Positions 34,453-41,842 of a DNA stretch of 64,000 nt are shown in pieces (position 1 is the stretch's first letter; every line of letters starts with the position of its first letter). The position numbers and the translations under genes were made by a program. The notes below the pieces were generated by a model. That model was not told the origin of the DNA. It saw only the letters and a list, made by a program, of their open reading frames with translations, and ran no database searches. The DNA is from Kitasatospora sp. MAA19 (GTDB lineage Bacteria; Actinomycetota; Actinomycetes; Streptomycetales; Streptomycetaceae), in NCBI RefSeq assembly GCF_029894125.1, contig NZ_JARXYZ010000008.1:223154-287153 (forward strand), read 5' to 3'.

Positions 34453-35424
34453 ATGCACCGGATCGCCCGCCGTTCGTTCCTCGCCGGTCTCGGTGGGGCC
34501 GCGCTCACGGCCTGTACGACGCGCAGGCCGGAGCCGTCGACCGCGGACGGCCTGGGCGCCTCCGCCTCACCCACCCCGGCGCCGCCGGTCACGGTGAACA
34601 CGGCCGCCGGGCCGGTGCTGGTGCCGGGCGCGCCGCTGCGGGTGATCGTCCTGGACACGGACGTGCTGGACTCGGCGCTGACCCTCGGCATCACCCCGAT
34701 CGGCGCCGCGCTCCCGGCCCTCGACACCCGGTTCCCGGAGTACTGGCCGGCCTCCCGGGTGATCGGGATCCGCCGGGTCGGCCAGGCCGGCGCACCGGAC
34801 CTGGCCTCGGTCCGGGCGCTGCGGCCGGATCTGATCCTCTCCAACCAGACGCGCGACGGCGACCGCTACGACCAGCTGCGGGAGATCGCGCCGACCGTGC
34901 TCACCCAGACCAGCGGGGCGCCGTGGAAGGCGAACGTCCAGCTGCACGCCCAGGCCCTGAGCCGGGTGGACGCGGGGGTGGCCTTCCTCGGCGCGTACCA
35001 GAAGCACGCCAACCAGGTGGCGCAGGCGCTGTCGGCGGCGAAGCTGTCGGGCCGGAAGGTCAGCCTGGTGCGGTTCGTGGAAGGCGGCGGGATCCGGATG
35101 TTCGGCAAGCAGAGCTTCCCCGGGATCGTGCTGTCGGACGCCCAGGTGGGGCGGCCGGACGCGCAGAACGTCGACCAGTCCGACGTCGAGATCCCGCTGG
35201 ACCAGATCGCGAAGGCGGACGGCGACCTGCTGCTGTACGCCACCTACGGCGACCCCGGCCGGGCCGGCACCGACGCGGCGCTGGCGAGCCCGGGCTGGCA
35301 GGCACTGGGGGCGGTCCGGGCGCACCGGGCGTTCCCGGTGGACGACCAGCTGTGGTTCCAGGGGATCGGGTACACGGGCGCCAACTTCATGCTGGACGAA
35401 CTGCAGCGCTTCCTGGGGGCTTGA
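34453..35424 (+). CDS. iron-siderophore-binding lipoprotein, Tat-type
   Basis: 323-residue substrate-binding protein of the FepB/FhuD class. N terminus RRSFLAGLGGAALTACTT combines a twin-arginine-like motif with a lipobox (LTAC), so the protein is exported folded and lipid-anchored. Body features: APLRVIVLDTDVLDSALTLGITPIGA, DLASVRALRPDLILSN and TGANFMLDELQRFLGA. ATG 34453 with GAGGA upstream, 68 bases after the ATPase. Its last 38 bases overlap the convergent AraC gene. Confidence 0.92.
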   Translation: MHRIARRSFLAGLGGAALTACTTRRPEPSTADGLGASASPTPAPPVTVNTAAGPVLVPGAPLRVIVLDTDVLDSALTLGITPIGAALPALDTRFPEYWPASRVIGIRRVGQAGAPDLASVRALRPDLILSNQTRDGDRYDQLREIAPTVLTQTSGAPWKANVQLHAQALSRVDAGVAFLGAYQKHANQVAQALSAAKLSGRKVSLVRFVEGGGIRMFGKQSFPGIVLSDAQVGRPDAQNVDQSDVEIPLDQIAKADGDLLLYATYGDPGRAGTDAALASPGWQALGAVRAHRAFPVDDQLWFQGIGYTGANFMLDELQRFLGA

Positions 35425-36247
35425 TCCCTCCTGGGGGCGTGACCGCGGGCGTGCCCCGGCGCGCGGCGCCGGCGTAGCGGGCCGGGGAGGTGCCGACGGC
35501 GGCCGTGAAGTCGCGGGTGAGGTGCGCCTGGTCCGCGTAGCCGAGTTCGGCGGCGAGCGCGGCCAGGTCCAACGCGCCTCCGGTGTCGGCGCGTTCGGCG
35601 GCCTCGTGGAGCCGGGCACGGCGCAGCACCCACTTCGGGGAGGCGCCGACGTACTCGGCGAACAGTCGCTGGAGCCGGCGGACGGTCAGGCCCAGCTCCC
35701 GGGCCAGGTCGTCGACCCGGCACAGGTCGGGGGTGCCGGTGATGCGCTCCACCATGGCGGCGACCTCCTCCGCGAGCGGATCGGGCGCGGGCAGCCGGGG
35801 CAGCAGGAAGGCGTCCACGCGGGCGGCGGGGTCCTCGGGTGAGCGGTGCAGCTGGTCGTTGAGCCGGTCCGCCCCGGGGCCGAAGTACTCGGCGGCGGGC
35901 ACCGACCGGTCGGCGATCGCGGCCACCGGGTGCCCGGCGAAGGGGCGGAACGCGCCCGGCCGGAACTTCACGCCCAGCGCGAACCCCGCACCCTCCAGGC
36001 GGCGGACGAAGAGCGAGCGGTCGACCCCGTGGACGCGGGCCTGCGGGGCCTCGAAGACCAGGTGGACGTTCGGGTGGGCGAGCACCTTCTGCTCGTGCGG
36101 GGGGAGGCCGCGCCGGTCCCAGCGGACCAGCCAGTAGAACTCGACGAAGCGCGCCACGGCGGGCGCGGGTTCGAGCCGGTCCACGGTGATGGCCTCCGCC
36201 GCGCGGGCGGGGTGGAGCACGCCGCGGCCGAGGTCGGGAGAGTCCAT
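35387..36247 (-). CDS. AraC-family transcriptional regulator
   Basis: 286 residues: an N-terminal sensing domain (FVEFYWLVRWDRRG, HPNVHLVFEAP, VKFRPGAFRPF) of the DUF6597 type, then a C-terminal AraC HTH pair (VDDLARELGLTVRRLQRLF and LAALAAELGYADQAHLTRDF). The C-terminal tail overlaps the end of the siderophore-binding gene on the other strand by 38 bases. It diverges from the TIGR03086-type gene, its likeliest target. Confidence 0.9.
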   Translation of the reverse strand: MDSPDLGRGVLHPARAAEAITVDRLEPAPAVARFVEFYWLVRWDRRGLPPHEQKVLAHPNVHLVFEAPQARVHGVDRSLFVRRLEGAGFALGVKFRPGAFRPFAGHPVAAIADRSVPAAEYFGPGADRLNDQLHRSPEDPAARVDAFLLPRLPAPDPLAEEVAAMVERITGTPDLCRVDDLARELGLTVRRLQRLFAEYVGASPKWVLRRARLHEAAERADTGGALDLAALAAELGYADQAHLTRDFTAAVGTSPARYAGAARRGTPAVTPPGGIKPPGSAAVRPA

Positions 36248-36319
36248 ACGGCCAGGTTAGGGTGCGGGCCGTCGCGTTTGTTCAAGACCGGGTGACGGCG
36301 CCCGGCGCAGGATCGGGGC

Positions 36320-36907
36320 ATGAACGATCACCCGATGCTGCCCTTCCTGATCCGCGCCACGACGGCCGCCGCCCGCGTCGCCGACGCCGTTCCGGCGGAC
36401 CGGCCGCTGGACGGTCCGACGCCCTGCCCGGAGTTCGACACCCGCGCGCTGGTCAACCACTGGGTGCTCTACACCTCGCACGGCCTGGAGCACCGGGCCC
36501 GCCGCACCGAACTGCCCGAGGAACTGGTCGACCACGACTTCGCCGCCGGCCCCGGCTGGGCCGCCGACTACGCGGCGCAGCTGGACCGGGCGGTCGCGGC
36601 CTGGGCCGACCCGGCCGCCTGGGAGGGGGACGTCGACCTCGGCGGCTCCCCGGTCCCGGCGGCGGGCATCGCCCGGATGCTGATCGCGGAGCTCGTGCTG
36701 CACGGCTGGGACGTCGCCCGGGCGGTCGGCGGGCGGATCGACGTCGACGAGGAGCTCGCCCTGCTGGTGCTGGCGATCGTCGAGGAGAACGCCGAGCTGT
36801 ACCGCCAGTACGGGGGCTTCGCCGAGGCGGTGACGGTACCGGACAGCGCGCCGGCGCTGGACCGTGCACTGGCCGCCTCGGGGCGCGATCCGCGCTGGGG
36901 CGGCTGA
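36320..36907 (+). CDS. TIGR03086-type (DinB-like, mycothiol-dependent-fold) protein
   Basis: 195 residues in the maleylpyruvate isomerase/DinB-like four-helix fold: TPCPEFDTRALVNHWV with a His, HGLEHRA and LVLHGWDVARAVG supply a putative three-His metal site. Such proteins often use mycothiol or bacillithiol as cofactor, but the reaction is unknown. Divergent from AraC and convergent with LysR (four bases between stops). Confidence 0.85.
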   Translation: MNDHPMLPFLIRATTAAARVADAVPADRPLDGPTPCPEFDTRALVNHWVLYTSHGLEHRARRTELPEELVDHDFAAGPGWAADYAAQLDRAVAAWADPAAWEGDVDLGGSPVPAAGIARMLIAELVLHGWDVARAVGGRIDVDEELALLVLAIVEENAELYRQYGGFAEAVTVPDSAPALDRALAASGRDPRWGG

Positions 36908-36911
36908 GCGG

Positions 36912-37790
36912 TCAGCGGGGGCCGAGCAGGGACGTCCGCAGGCGGGAGCGGAGCAGGCGTACGGCGGGCGAGTGCTGGTCGGGGCGGGCGACCAGGCCGA
37001 GGCGGGCGCGGGCGGGCGCGTCGCTGATCGGGACGGCCCGCAGGCCCTCCCCGGCGGCGGAGGACGGGCTGAGGACGGCGACGCCCGCGCCGCGTTCGGC
37101 GAGGCGGAGGAGGGTGGCCGGGGAGCTGGCGTCGATGTCCACGCGCGGGTCGAGGCCGAGCTGGAGGCAGGAGCGGTCGTAGGCGGCGCGGATGCCGGTG
37201 CCCGGGGAGAGGCAGAGGATCTTCGACGAGCGGAGGTCGGCGAGCCGGAGGGACGGCCGGTCGAGGGGGTGTCCGGCGGGGACGACGGCGGCGATCGGCT
37301 CGTCGACGACGAGCGTGACGTCCAGGCCGGGGCCGGGCTCGCCGGTGAAGCCGATCAGGGCCAGGTCGAGGGAACCGGAGACGATCTGCGCCTGGAGGAG
37401 GTCGGAATCGCCCTCGTGCAGGCTCAGTTCGATGCCGGGGTGGGTGCGGCCGAGGTCGGCGACGACGTCGAGGAAGGGCGGGATCGAGCAGCCCATGATC
37501 ATGCCGAGCCGGACACGGCCACGGACGGCGTCGGCGAACTCGGCGGCGGTGTGCTGGATGGCTTCGAGGGTGGCGAGGGCATCCTTGGCGAGCGGCAGGA
37601 CGGCCTCGCCGGCGGGGGTGAGGTGGACGCGGCGGCCGGAGCGGTCGAGGAGCTGCTGGCCCAACTCCCGTTCGAGCTTGGCGACCTGGGTGCTGATGCC
37701 GGACTGGCTGACGTGCAGCCGGGCTGCGGCAGCGGTGAAGGAGCCCTCGTCGACGACGGCGGCGAAGTAGCGCAGCTGGTGCATCTCCAT
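36912..37790 (-). CDS. LysR-family transcriptional regulator
   Basis: 292 residues, typical length. HTH: LRYFAAVVDEGSFTAAAARLHVSQSGISTQVAKLERELG, followed by a LysR effector domain (RVRLGMIMGCSIPPFL, LALIGFTGEPGPGL, VVPAGHPLDRPSLRLADL). The short 71-base region to the divergent SnoaL-like gene contains an ATCC-N11-GGAT dyad of LysR-box type. Confidence 0.94.
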   Translation of the reverse strand: MEMHQLRYFAAVVDEGSFTAAAARLHVSQSGISTQVAKLERELGQQLLDRSGRRVHLTPAGEAVLPLAKDALATLEAIQHTAAEFADAVRGRVRLGMIMGCSIPPFLDVVADLGRTHPGIELSLHEGDSDLLQAQIVSGSLDLALIGFTGEPGPGLDVTLVVDEPIAAVVPAGHPLDRPSLRLADLRSSKILCLSPGTGIRAAYDRSCLQLGLDPRVDIDASSPATLLRLAERGAGVAVLSPSSAAGEGLRAVPISDAPARARLGLVARPDQHSPAVRLLRSRLRTSLLGPR

Positions 37791-37815
37791 AACTCAGGAT
37801 GATAGTTGGCATCGG

Positions 37816-37834
37816 ATCCATCTGTTGGACGGAT
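37816..37834. promoter_or_regulatory. LysR-type box ATCC-N11-GGAT
   Basis: ATCC at 37816-37819 and GGAT at 37831-37834 with 11 bases between, in the divergent LysR/SnoaL-like region; fits the T-N11-A dyad expected for a LysR regulator acting on its neighbour. Confidence 0.5.
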
Positions 37835-37861
37835 GAACGAGGTCGCCGGGAGGATGGAGGC

Positions 37862-38221
37862 ATGACGACGAACACCGCGCGTGAGATTGCCGAGACGTAC
37901 TTCAAGGCTTGGGAGGCGGGCGACTTCGAGACCATGCGGGGGCTGCTGGCCGAGGACGTCGACTTCGTCGGGGCCATGGGTACGGCTTCGGGGGTGGAGG
38001 AGGCACTGGCCGGGCTGAAGGGGCTCGGGCAGGTGCTGGAAAGGATCGAGGTGAAGGTCCGGGTCGCCGAGGGCGACGACGTGATCACCTGGTTCGACCT
38101 GTGCACCAGCATCGCGCCGCCGGCGCCGACGGCGAACTGGATGCACGTGGAGAACGGGAAGATCGCTCGGATCCGGGTGACCTTCGACCCGCGCGGGCTG
38201 CTGGCGGGGTTCGGCCGCTGA
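37862..38221 (+). CDS. SnoaL-like (NTF2-fold) protein
   Basis: 119 residues of the nuclear-transport-factor-2 fold: EIAETYFKAWEAGDFETMRGLLAEDVDFVGAMG at the N terminus and NWMHVENGKIARIRVTFDPRGLL at the end. Such proteins are small isomerases, cyclases or ligand-binding proteins. No catalytic residues can be assigned. Likely controlled by the divergent LysR regulator. Confidence 0.88.
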   Translation: MTTNTAREIAETYFKAWEAGDFETMRGLLAEDVDFVGAMGTASGVEEALAGLKGLGQVLERIEVKVRVAEGDDVITWFDLCTSIAPPAPTANWMHVENGKIARIRVTFDPRGLLAGFGR

Positions 38222-38248
38222 GCGGGCTCAGGCATGCGCAGGGGGCAG

Positions 38249-38283
38249 GAGGGCCGTGACCGCCGGGGGCGGCGACGGCCCTC
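38249..38283. terminator. bidirectional terminator
   Basis: GAGGGCCGT (38249-38257) pairs with ACGGCCCTC (38275-38283), extended inside by CCGCC/GGCGG, between two convergent genes. Confidence 0.7.
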
Positions 38284-38309
38284 TTGGCTGCCCTCTTCGG
38301 CTTGTGCGG

Positions 38310-38801
38310 TCAGGCGTCCTCGTCGGGCGGGTCGTCCTCCTGGAGCTCCTCGGGCGGCGGCGCGAGGACGATTGGCCAGTCCTCCGCCGAGGTGAGAACG
38401 TCGTCGAGCGTGGTACCGGGCCGTGCGCAGGTGAAGACGGCCGTGCCCTCGGAGAGTTGGACGTCCGACTCCGGGTCGACCGTCGTCTCGGCGTGCAGGA
38501 CCAGGACGGCCCGTGGGTCGACGGTCGAGCGGAGTGGGAAGTCGGCCGGGTCGACGTCCACCGCCTTCAGCGCGGCCGGGTAGACCGCGATGTCGACCGC
38601 CAGCCGGCCGCCCTCGCGTGCGCGCTCGGCCCAACCGTCGGTCTGCACCAGGTAGAACACCCCGTCGCCCTCGTAGCAGTACGCGCCGAGCCGCTCCATG
38701 GCGCGCTCCCCGGGGGAGCCGTCCGGGTCGACCAGCAGGACGGCCACGGGCGTGTCCGGCTCGTCGGGGTCGAGGCCGGGACGGACGTACAGGCGGGCCA
38801 T
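38310..38801 (-). CDS. acidic hypothetical protein
   Basis: 163 residues, not recognised. Acidic, with several Asp/Pro pairs; begins ARLYVRPGLDPDEPDTPVAVLLVD and ends in an acidic tail (EELQEDDPPDEDA). ATG 38801 is chosen because GGAGGTG lies five bases upstream; the frame is open further to 38984. No signal peptide or membrane span; probably cytoplasmic. Convergent with the SnoaL-like gene. Confidence 0.78.
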   Translation of the reverse strand: MARLYVRPGLDPDEPDTPVAVLLVDPDGSPGERAMERLGAYCYEGDGVFYLVQTDGWAERAREGGRLAVDIAVYPAALKAVDVDPADFPLRSTVDPRAVLVLHAETTVDPESDVQLSEGTAVFTCARPGTTLDDVLTSAEDWPIVLAPPPEELQEDDPPDEDA

Positions 38802-39041
38802 CGGCACCTCCGGGTCGCGGGCGGGTCGGGCACCAGTACACACCGCGCCAACGACAATGTGGCGCCGAGGGTTTGTCGCGTACGGGCGCCAGGCGCCGGA
38901 CATCGGGCGCCGGACATTGGACGTCAGGCCTCGGGCGTCGGGCGATGCCGCCGTCTCATGCGAAACGGCCCCGGGCGCCGCCACCGCCTGGTCGTCCAGG
39001 TCGTGGCCGCGTCCAGGGCCGGGGCACCTGCGGCGAGCGGT

Positions 39042-39073
39042 GTCAGGCCGTCGAGCCGTCAGGCCGTCAGGCC
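39042..39073. repeat. 8-bp tandem repeat, four units
   Basis: GTCAGGCC, GTCGAGCC, GTCAGGCC, GTCAGGCC in a row; the last unit contains the stop codon (39067-39069) of the rhomboid-like gene. Confidence 0.7.
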
Positions 39074-39735
39074 GTCCGCTCGGCCGCCGGACGGGTCAGC
39101 CGGCGGCGGGCCGCCCAGGCCACCGCACCGAGGGCGAAGCCGTACACCGCCACCAGGCCGTGGCCGTTGTCCTGGGCGAGCCACATGGCCAGGCCCAGCA
39201 CCGGGACGCCGATCGCCAGGGCGAGCTCCTTGGGGAGGCGGGTGCGGGTGAGGAAGGCGATGGCCAGGGTGGCGCCGAGGAAGTAGGTGGCGCCGGAGCT
39301 GCCGGCGAAGTTGCGGGGGTCGGTGCTGGGGCCGTCGCCGAAGCCGAGCAGGCTGTCGATCCGGCCCGGCAGCAGGATGCCGGCGAGGAAGAAGCCGAGG
39401 GTGAGCGGGCCGCCCCAGTACCACTGGGCGAGCGCGGCGACGGCCGCGAGGGTGGCGAGGTTCCACAGGCCGCCGCCGAGGCCGCCGTTCTGCATGAACA
39501 CCGAGGTGAACTCGCGCCACCAGCCGGACTTGGCGGGGTCGGCGTCGAGCGCGTCCATCGCGCCGGACCAGAGCAGCTGGAGCAGGACGCCGCCGACGGC
39601 GATCGCGGTCAGCGCGACGGCCGCCCACGGGATCGGCCGCCCGCGCAGGGTGTCCCGGCCGACCACGCCGAGCCCGCAGTTGACCATCATGACCATCAGC
39701 GCGGCCGTGGTCACGTTGAACAGGATCGCCCCCAT
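39067..39735 (-). CDS. rhomboid-like polytopic membrane protein
   Basis: 222 residues with about six membrane spans. GSSG (near residue 145) at the start of a span and a later GHGLVAVYGFALG with a His resemble the Ser-His catalytic dyad motifs of rhomboid intramembrane proteases (GxSG in TM4, His in TM6); a WNLATLAAV stretch carries an Asn before them. Overall similarity is weak, so protease activity is inference. ATG 39735 is preferred because GGGGGAAGG precedes it. Shares an 18-bp inverted-repeat operator with the divergent TetR gene. Confidence 0.7.
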   Translation of the reverse strand: MGAILFNVTTAALMVMMVNCGLGVVGRDTLRGRPIPWAAVALTAIAVGGVLLQLLWSGAMDALDADPAKSGWWREFTSVFMQNGGLGGGLWNLATLAAVAALAQWYWGGPLTLGFFLAGILLPGRIDSLLGFGDGPSTDPRNFAGSSGATYFLGATLAIAFLTRTRLPKELALAIGVPVLGLAMWLAQDNGHGLVAVYGFALGAVAWAARRRLTRPAAERTA

Positions 39736-39757
39736 GCTGCCTTCCCCCATCTAAGTA

Positions 39758-39819
39758 TTCCAACACCGTTCGAAAGACCGGCGAGGCAAAGCTAGCACAG
39801 TTTTCGAACGGTGTTGGAA
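39758..39819. promoter_or_regulatory. 18-bp perfect inverted repeat, TetR operator candidate
   Basis: TTCCAACACCGTTCGAAA (39758-39775) and its exact reverse complement (39802-39819) flank 26 bases between the divergent rhomboid-like and tetR genes. Each arm sits just upstream of one gene (23 and 20 bases from the start codons), as expected if a TetR dimer on each arm represses its nearer promoter. Confidence 0.75.
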
Positions 39820-39839
39820 AACGTTGTACGGTGGTGGCC

Positions 39840-40490
39840 ATGAAGCTCACCAAGGAGCGCATCGTGGACGCGGGCATGGCCGTGTTCGCCCAGGTCGGGT
39901 ACCACAACCTGTCCATGCGCCAGGTCGCCGACCGCCTCGACGCCCACGCCGGCAGCCTCTACTACCACGTACGCGGCAAGGACGAGTTGCTCACGCTGAT
40001 GGCCGACCGGGTCTGCCGCCAGGCCTACGACGCCGGCACCGAAGCCCTCGCCGCCCTCCCCCCCACCGCCACCTGGCAGGACCGGATCGACGTCCAGGCC
40101 GCCACCCTGCGCCACAGCATCCGCCAGCACCCCGGCGGAGCCCTGCTGCTCGCCGAGAGCCCCGGAGTGCTCAGCCCCGGCGGGCTCTCCCTGATGGAAC
40201 GCCTCCTGCGCACCCTCCTCGACGCCGGCCTGCCCGCCGCCCACTGCGGCACCGCCGCCGACACCCTGCTCAGCCACGCCACCGGCTTCGTGCTCCAGGA
40301 ACAGAACCAGCCGCCGACACCGGCGGTCTCCGCCGAGCTCTACGCCGAGCTGTGCGCCCAGTTCCCGCTGATCATGGGCGGGTTGATCCCCCGACTCGGC
40401 CAGGACGAGAAGTACGCGCAGAGCATCCGCCTGCTCTGCACCGGCTTCGCCGCCCTCATCCCGGGCGGTGAGCCGAGCGCGGGGCAGTAG
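39840..40490 (+). CDS. TetR-family transcriptional regulator
   Basis: 216 residues. N-terminal HTH: KERIVDAGMAVFAQVGYHNLSMRQVADRLDAHAGSLYYHVRGKDELL, the classic TetR motif with SLYYHV in the recognition region; the C-terminal ligand domain resembles TetR_C (DUF-type) members. Start at ATG 39840, with GTG 39831 or 39834 as alternatives in frame. The adjacent 18-bp inverted repeat is its probable operator, controlling itself and the divergent membrane protein. Confidence 0.9.
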   Translation: MKLTKERIVDAGMAVFAQVGYHNLSMRQVADRLDAHAGSLYYHVRGKDELLTLMADRVCRQAYDAGTEALAALPPTATWQDRIDVQAATLRHSIRQHPGGALLLAESPGVLSPGGLSLMERLLRTLLDAGLPAAHCGTAADTLLSHATGFVLQEQNQPPTPAVSAELYAELCAQFPLIMGGLIPRLGQDEKYAQSIRLLCTGFAALIPGGEPSAGQ

Positions 40491-40537
40491 GCCGTCCGCC
40501 GGCCGCTGCCTGCCGCCGGCCGGCCGCCGCCCGGGCC

Positions 40538-41521
40538 TCAGCCCTGCGGCGGCGGCTGGCGGCGCAGGCTCAGCAGCAGCAGGACCACGGCCGACAGCAC
40601 CGCCGACAGACGCAGCACGCCCGGGGCCGCCGACCAGCTGATCTGGGTCAGCTGTGAGCCGGCCTGCAGGCCGGCGCCGCCCTGGGCGCCCGGCTTGGCC
40701 TGCATGGCGTGCAGGGTGGCCGCGCTCATCGTGATCAGCGGAACCCCGAGGATAGCGAACTTGCGCATCAGGTCGGAGAGTTGGCGGGAAAGGTAGCCGA
40801 GGCCCCAGCCGATCAGCATGGCCGGGAAGAAGCTCATCGCGGCGCCGCCGACCAGCAGGGCGCAGGAGAGCAGGACCAGCAGGGACGGCCTGCGGGCTCC
40901 GGCGCCTGCACCCGCGCCCGCGCCCGCACCGGCCTGGGCGGCCGGGGCGGACGGCTGCGCCTTGGCCTTCCCGGCGGCGGCCGCCTTCGCCTTGGCCTTG
41001 CGCTGCTTTCTGCCCTTCCCCGGGGGCGCCGCCCCCGCCGGCCCGGCGGCCTTCGCGCCCTCCGCCCCGGCCGCCGCCCCGTCCCCGGCGCGCTGCTCGG
41101 GGATCTGCTTCGGTGGGGCCTGCGGCGAGTCGGAGAAGTTGAGCAGCACCAGGTCCCAGCCGTTCGCACCCGAGCTGTACACCTGCGGCGGCGGAAGCGG
41201 GCGATCGTCCTCGACCCCGTCGATCGGGCCACCGACGGGCCCGCCGACGGGCGGCTTGTCCAGCGCTACGGGCGGAGCGCCGGCCGTAGGGGCGCGCGTC
41301 GGCCGGGGCGGGTCCAGCGGTACGGAGGGAGTCCCCCCGGCCGGCGGGGCCGAGTCGTACACGCTGTCCGCGTCGGAGGCACCAGAAGGAGCGGAAGCAC
41401 CGGAGCCGCCGCCGTCACCGGACGCGCCAGACCGCCCGGCGGACCCGCCCGACGAACCCGACCCACCCCCCGAACGGTCGCTCCACGGCCCGCTCTTGCG
41501 CCACCACTCGCCGTCCGTCAT
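40538..41521 (-). CDS. membrane protein with low-complexity N-terminal half
   Basis: 327 residues, not assigned to a family. The first ~210 residues are cytoplasmic and low in complexity (Ser/Gly/Ala/Pro runs, a Lys/Ala segment RKQRKAKAKAAAA, and an Ala-Gly repeat AGAGAGAGAGA). A conserved-looking island (NGWDLVLLNFSD) sits near residue 125. Two or three C-terminal spans follow (LLVLLSCALLVGGAAMSFFPAMLIG and VLRLSAVLSAVVLLLLSL). ATG 41521 is preferred. Possibly a streptomycete-specific membrane protein. Confidence 0.75.
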   Translation of the reverse strand: MTDGEWWRKSGPWSDRSGGGSGSSGGSAGRSGASGDGGGSGASAPSGASDADSVYDSAPPAGGTPSVPLDPPRPTRAPTAGAPPVALDKPPVGGPVGGPIDGVEDDRPLPPPQVYSSGANGWDLVLLNFSDSPQAPPKQIPEQRAGDGAAAGAEGAKAAGPAGAAPPGKGRKQRKAKAKAAAAGKAKAQPSAPAAQAGAGAGAGAGAGARRPSLLVLLSCALLVGGAAMSFFPAMLIGWGLGYLSRQLSDLMRKFAILGVPLITMSAATLHAMQAKPGAQGGAGLQAGSQLTQISWSAAPGVLRLSAVLSAVVLLLLSLRRQPPPQG

Positions 41522-41842
41522 CACCGACACCCCGCCTCGCGCCCGAACCCCGGCCCACCGAACCACCCTCGGCCGTGACGCTACCCACCCCGCCCCCGCC
41601 CACGCGAGTCCAGGGCCCGTCGTCAAACCCCCGTTGTCGCCCGGAGGGCGGGCGTGGCGGCGTCGGGGTGCGTCCATCGCAAGGCGGAGAAGGGACGCGA
41701 TGCGGTGGGGGCACCTCCCGGCCGAAGGCTGGGAGAGCGTCGGCGCGCAGGCGGGGGTTTCGAAGACGGGCCCTCCGAGCACACCACCGCACGCCGCCGG
41801 ACGGACACCCCACCGTCCGCACACCCGACTAACCTAGGTCGA
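41522..41842. other. 321-base divergent intergenic region
   Basis: Between the membrane protein gene (minus) and the helicase-associated gene (plus). No gene seen. It holds a hairpin-forming dispersed-repeat-like element (41701-41738) and a 9-bp inverted repeat, AAACCCCCG at 41625-41633 against CGGGGGTTT at 41752-41760. Confidence 0.5.
41701..41738. repeat. streptomycete dispersed hairpin element
   Basis: The GGTGGGGGCACCTCCC core followed by GGCCGAAGGCTGGGAG resembles a short palindromic element I recall as very common in intergenic regions of streptomycetes. CTCCC/GGGAG with inner GCC/GGC form the hairpin at 41715-41735. Confidence 0.5.
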
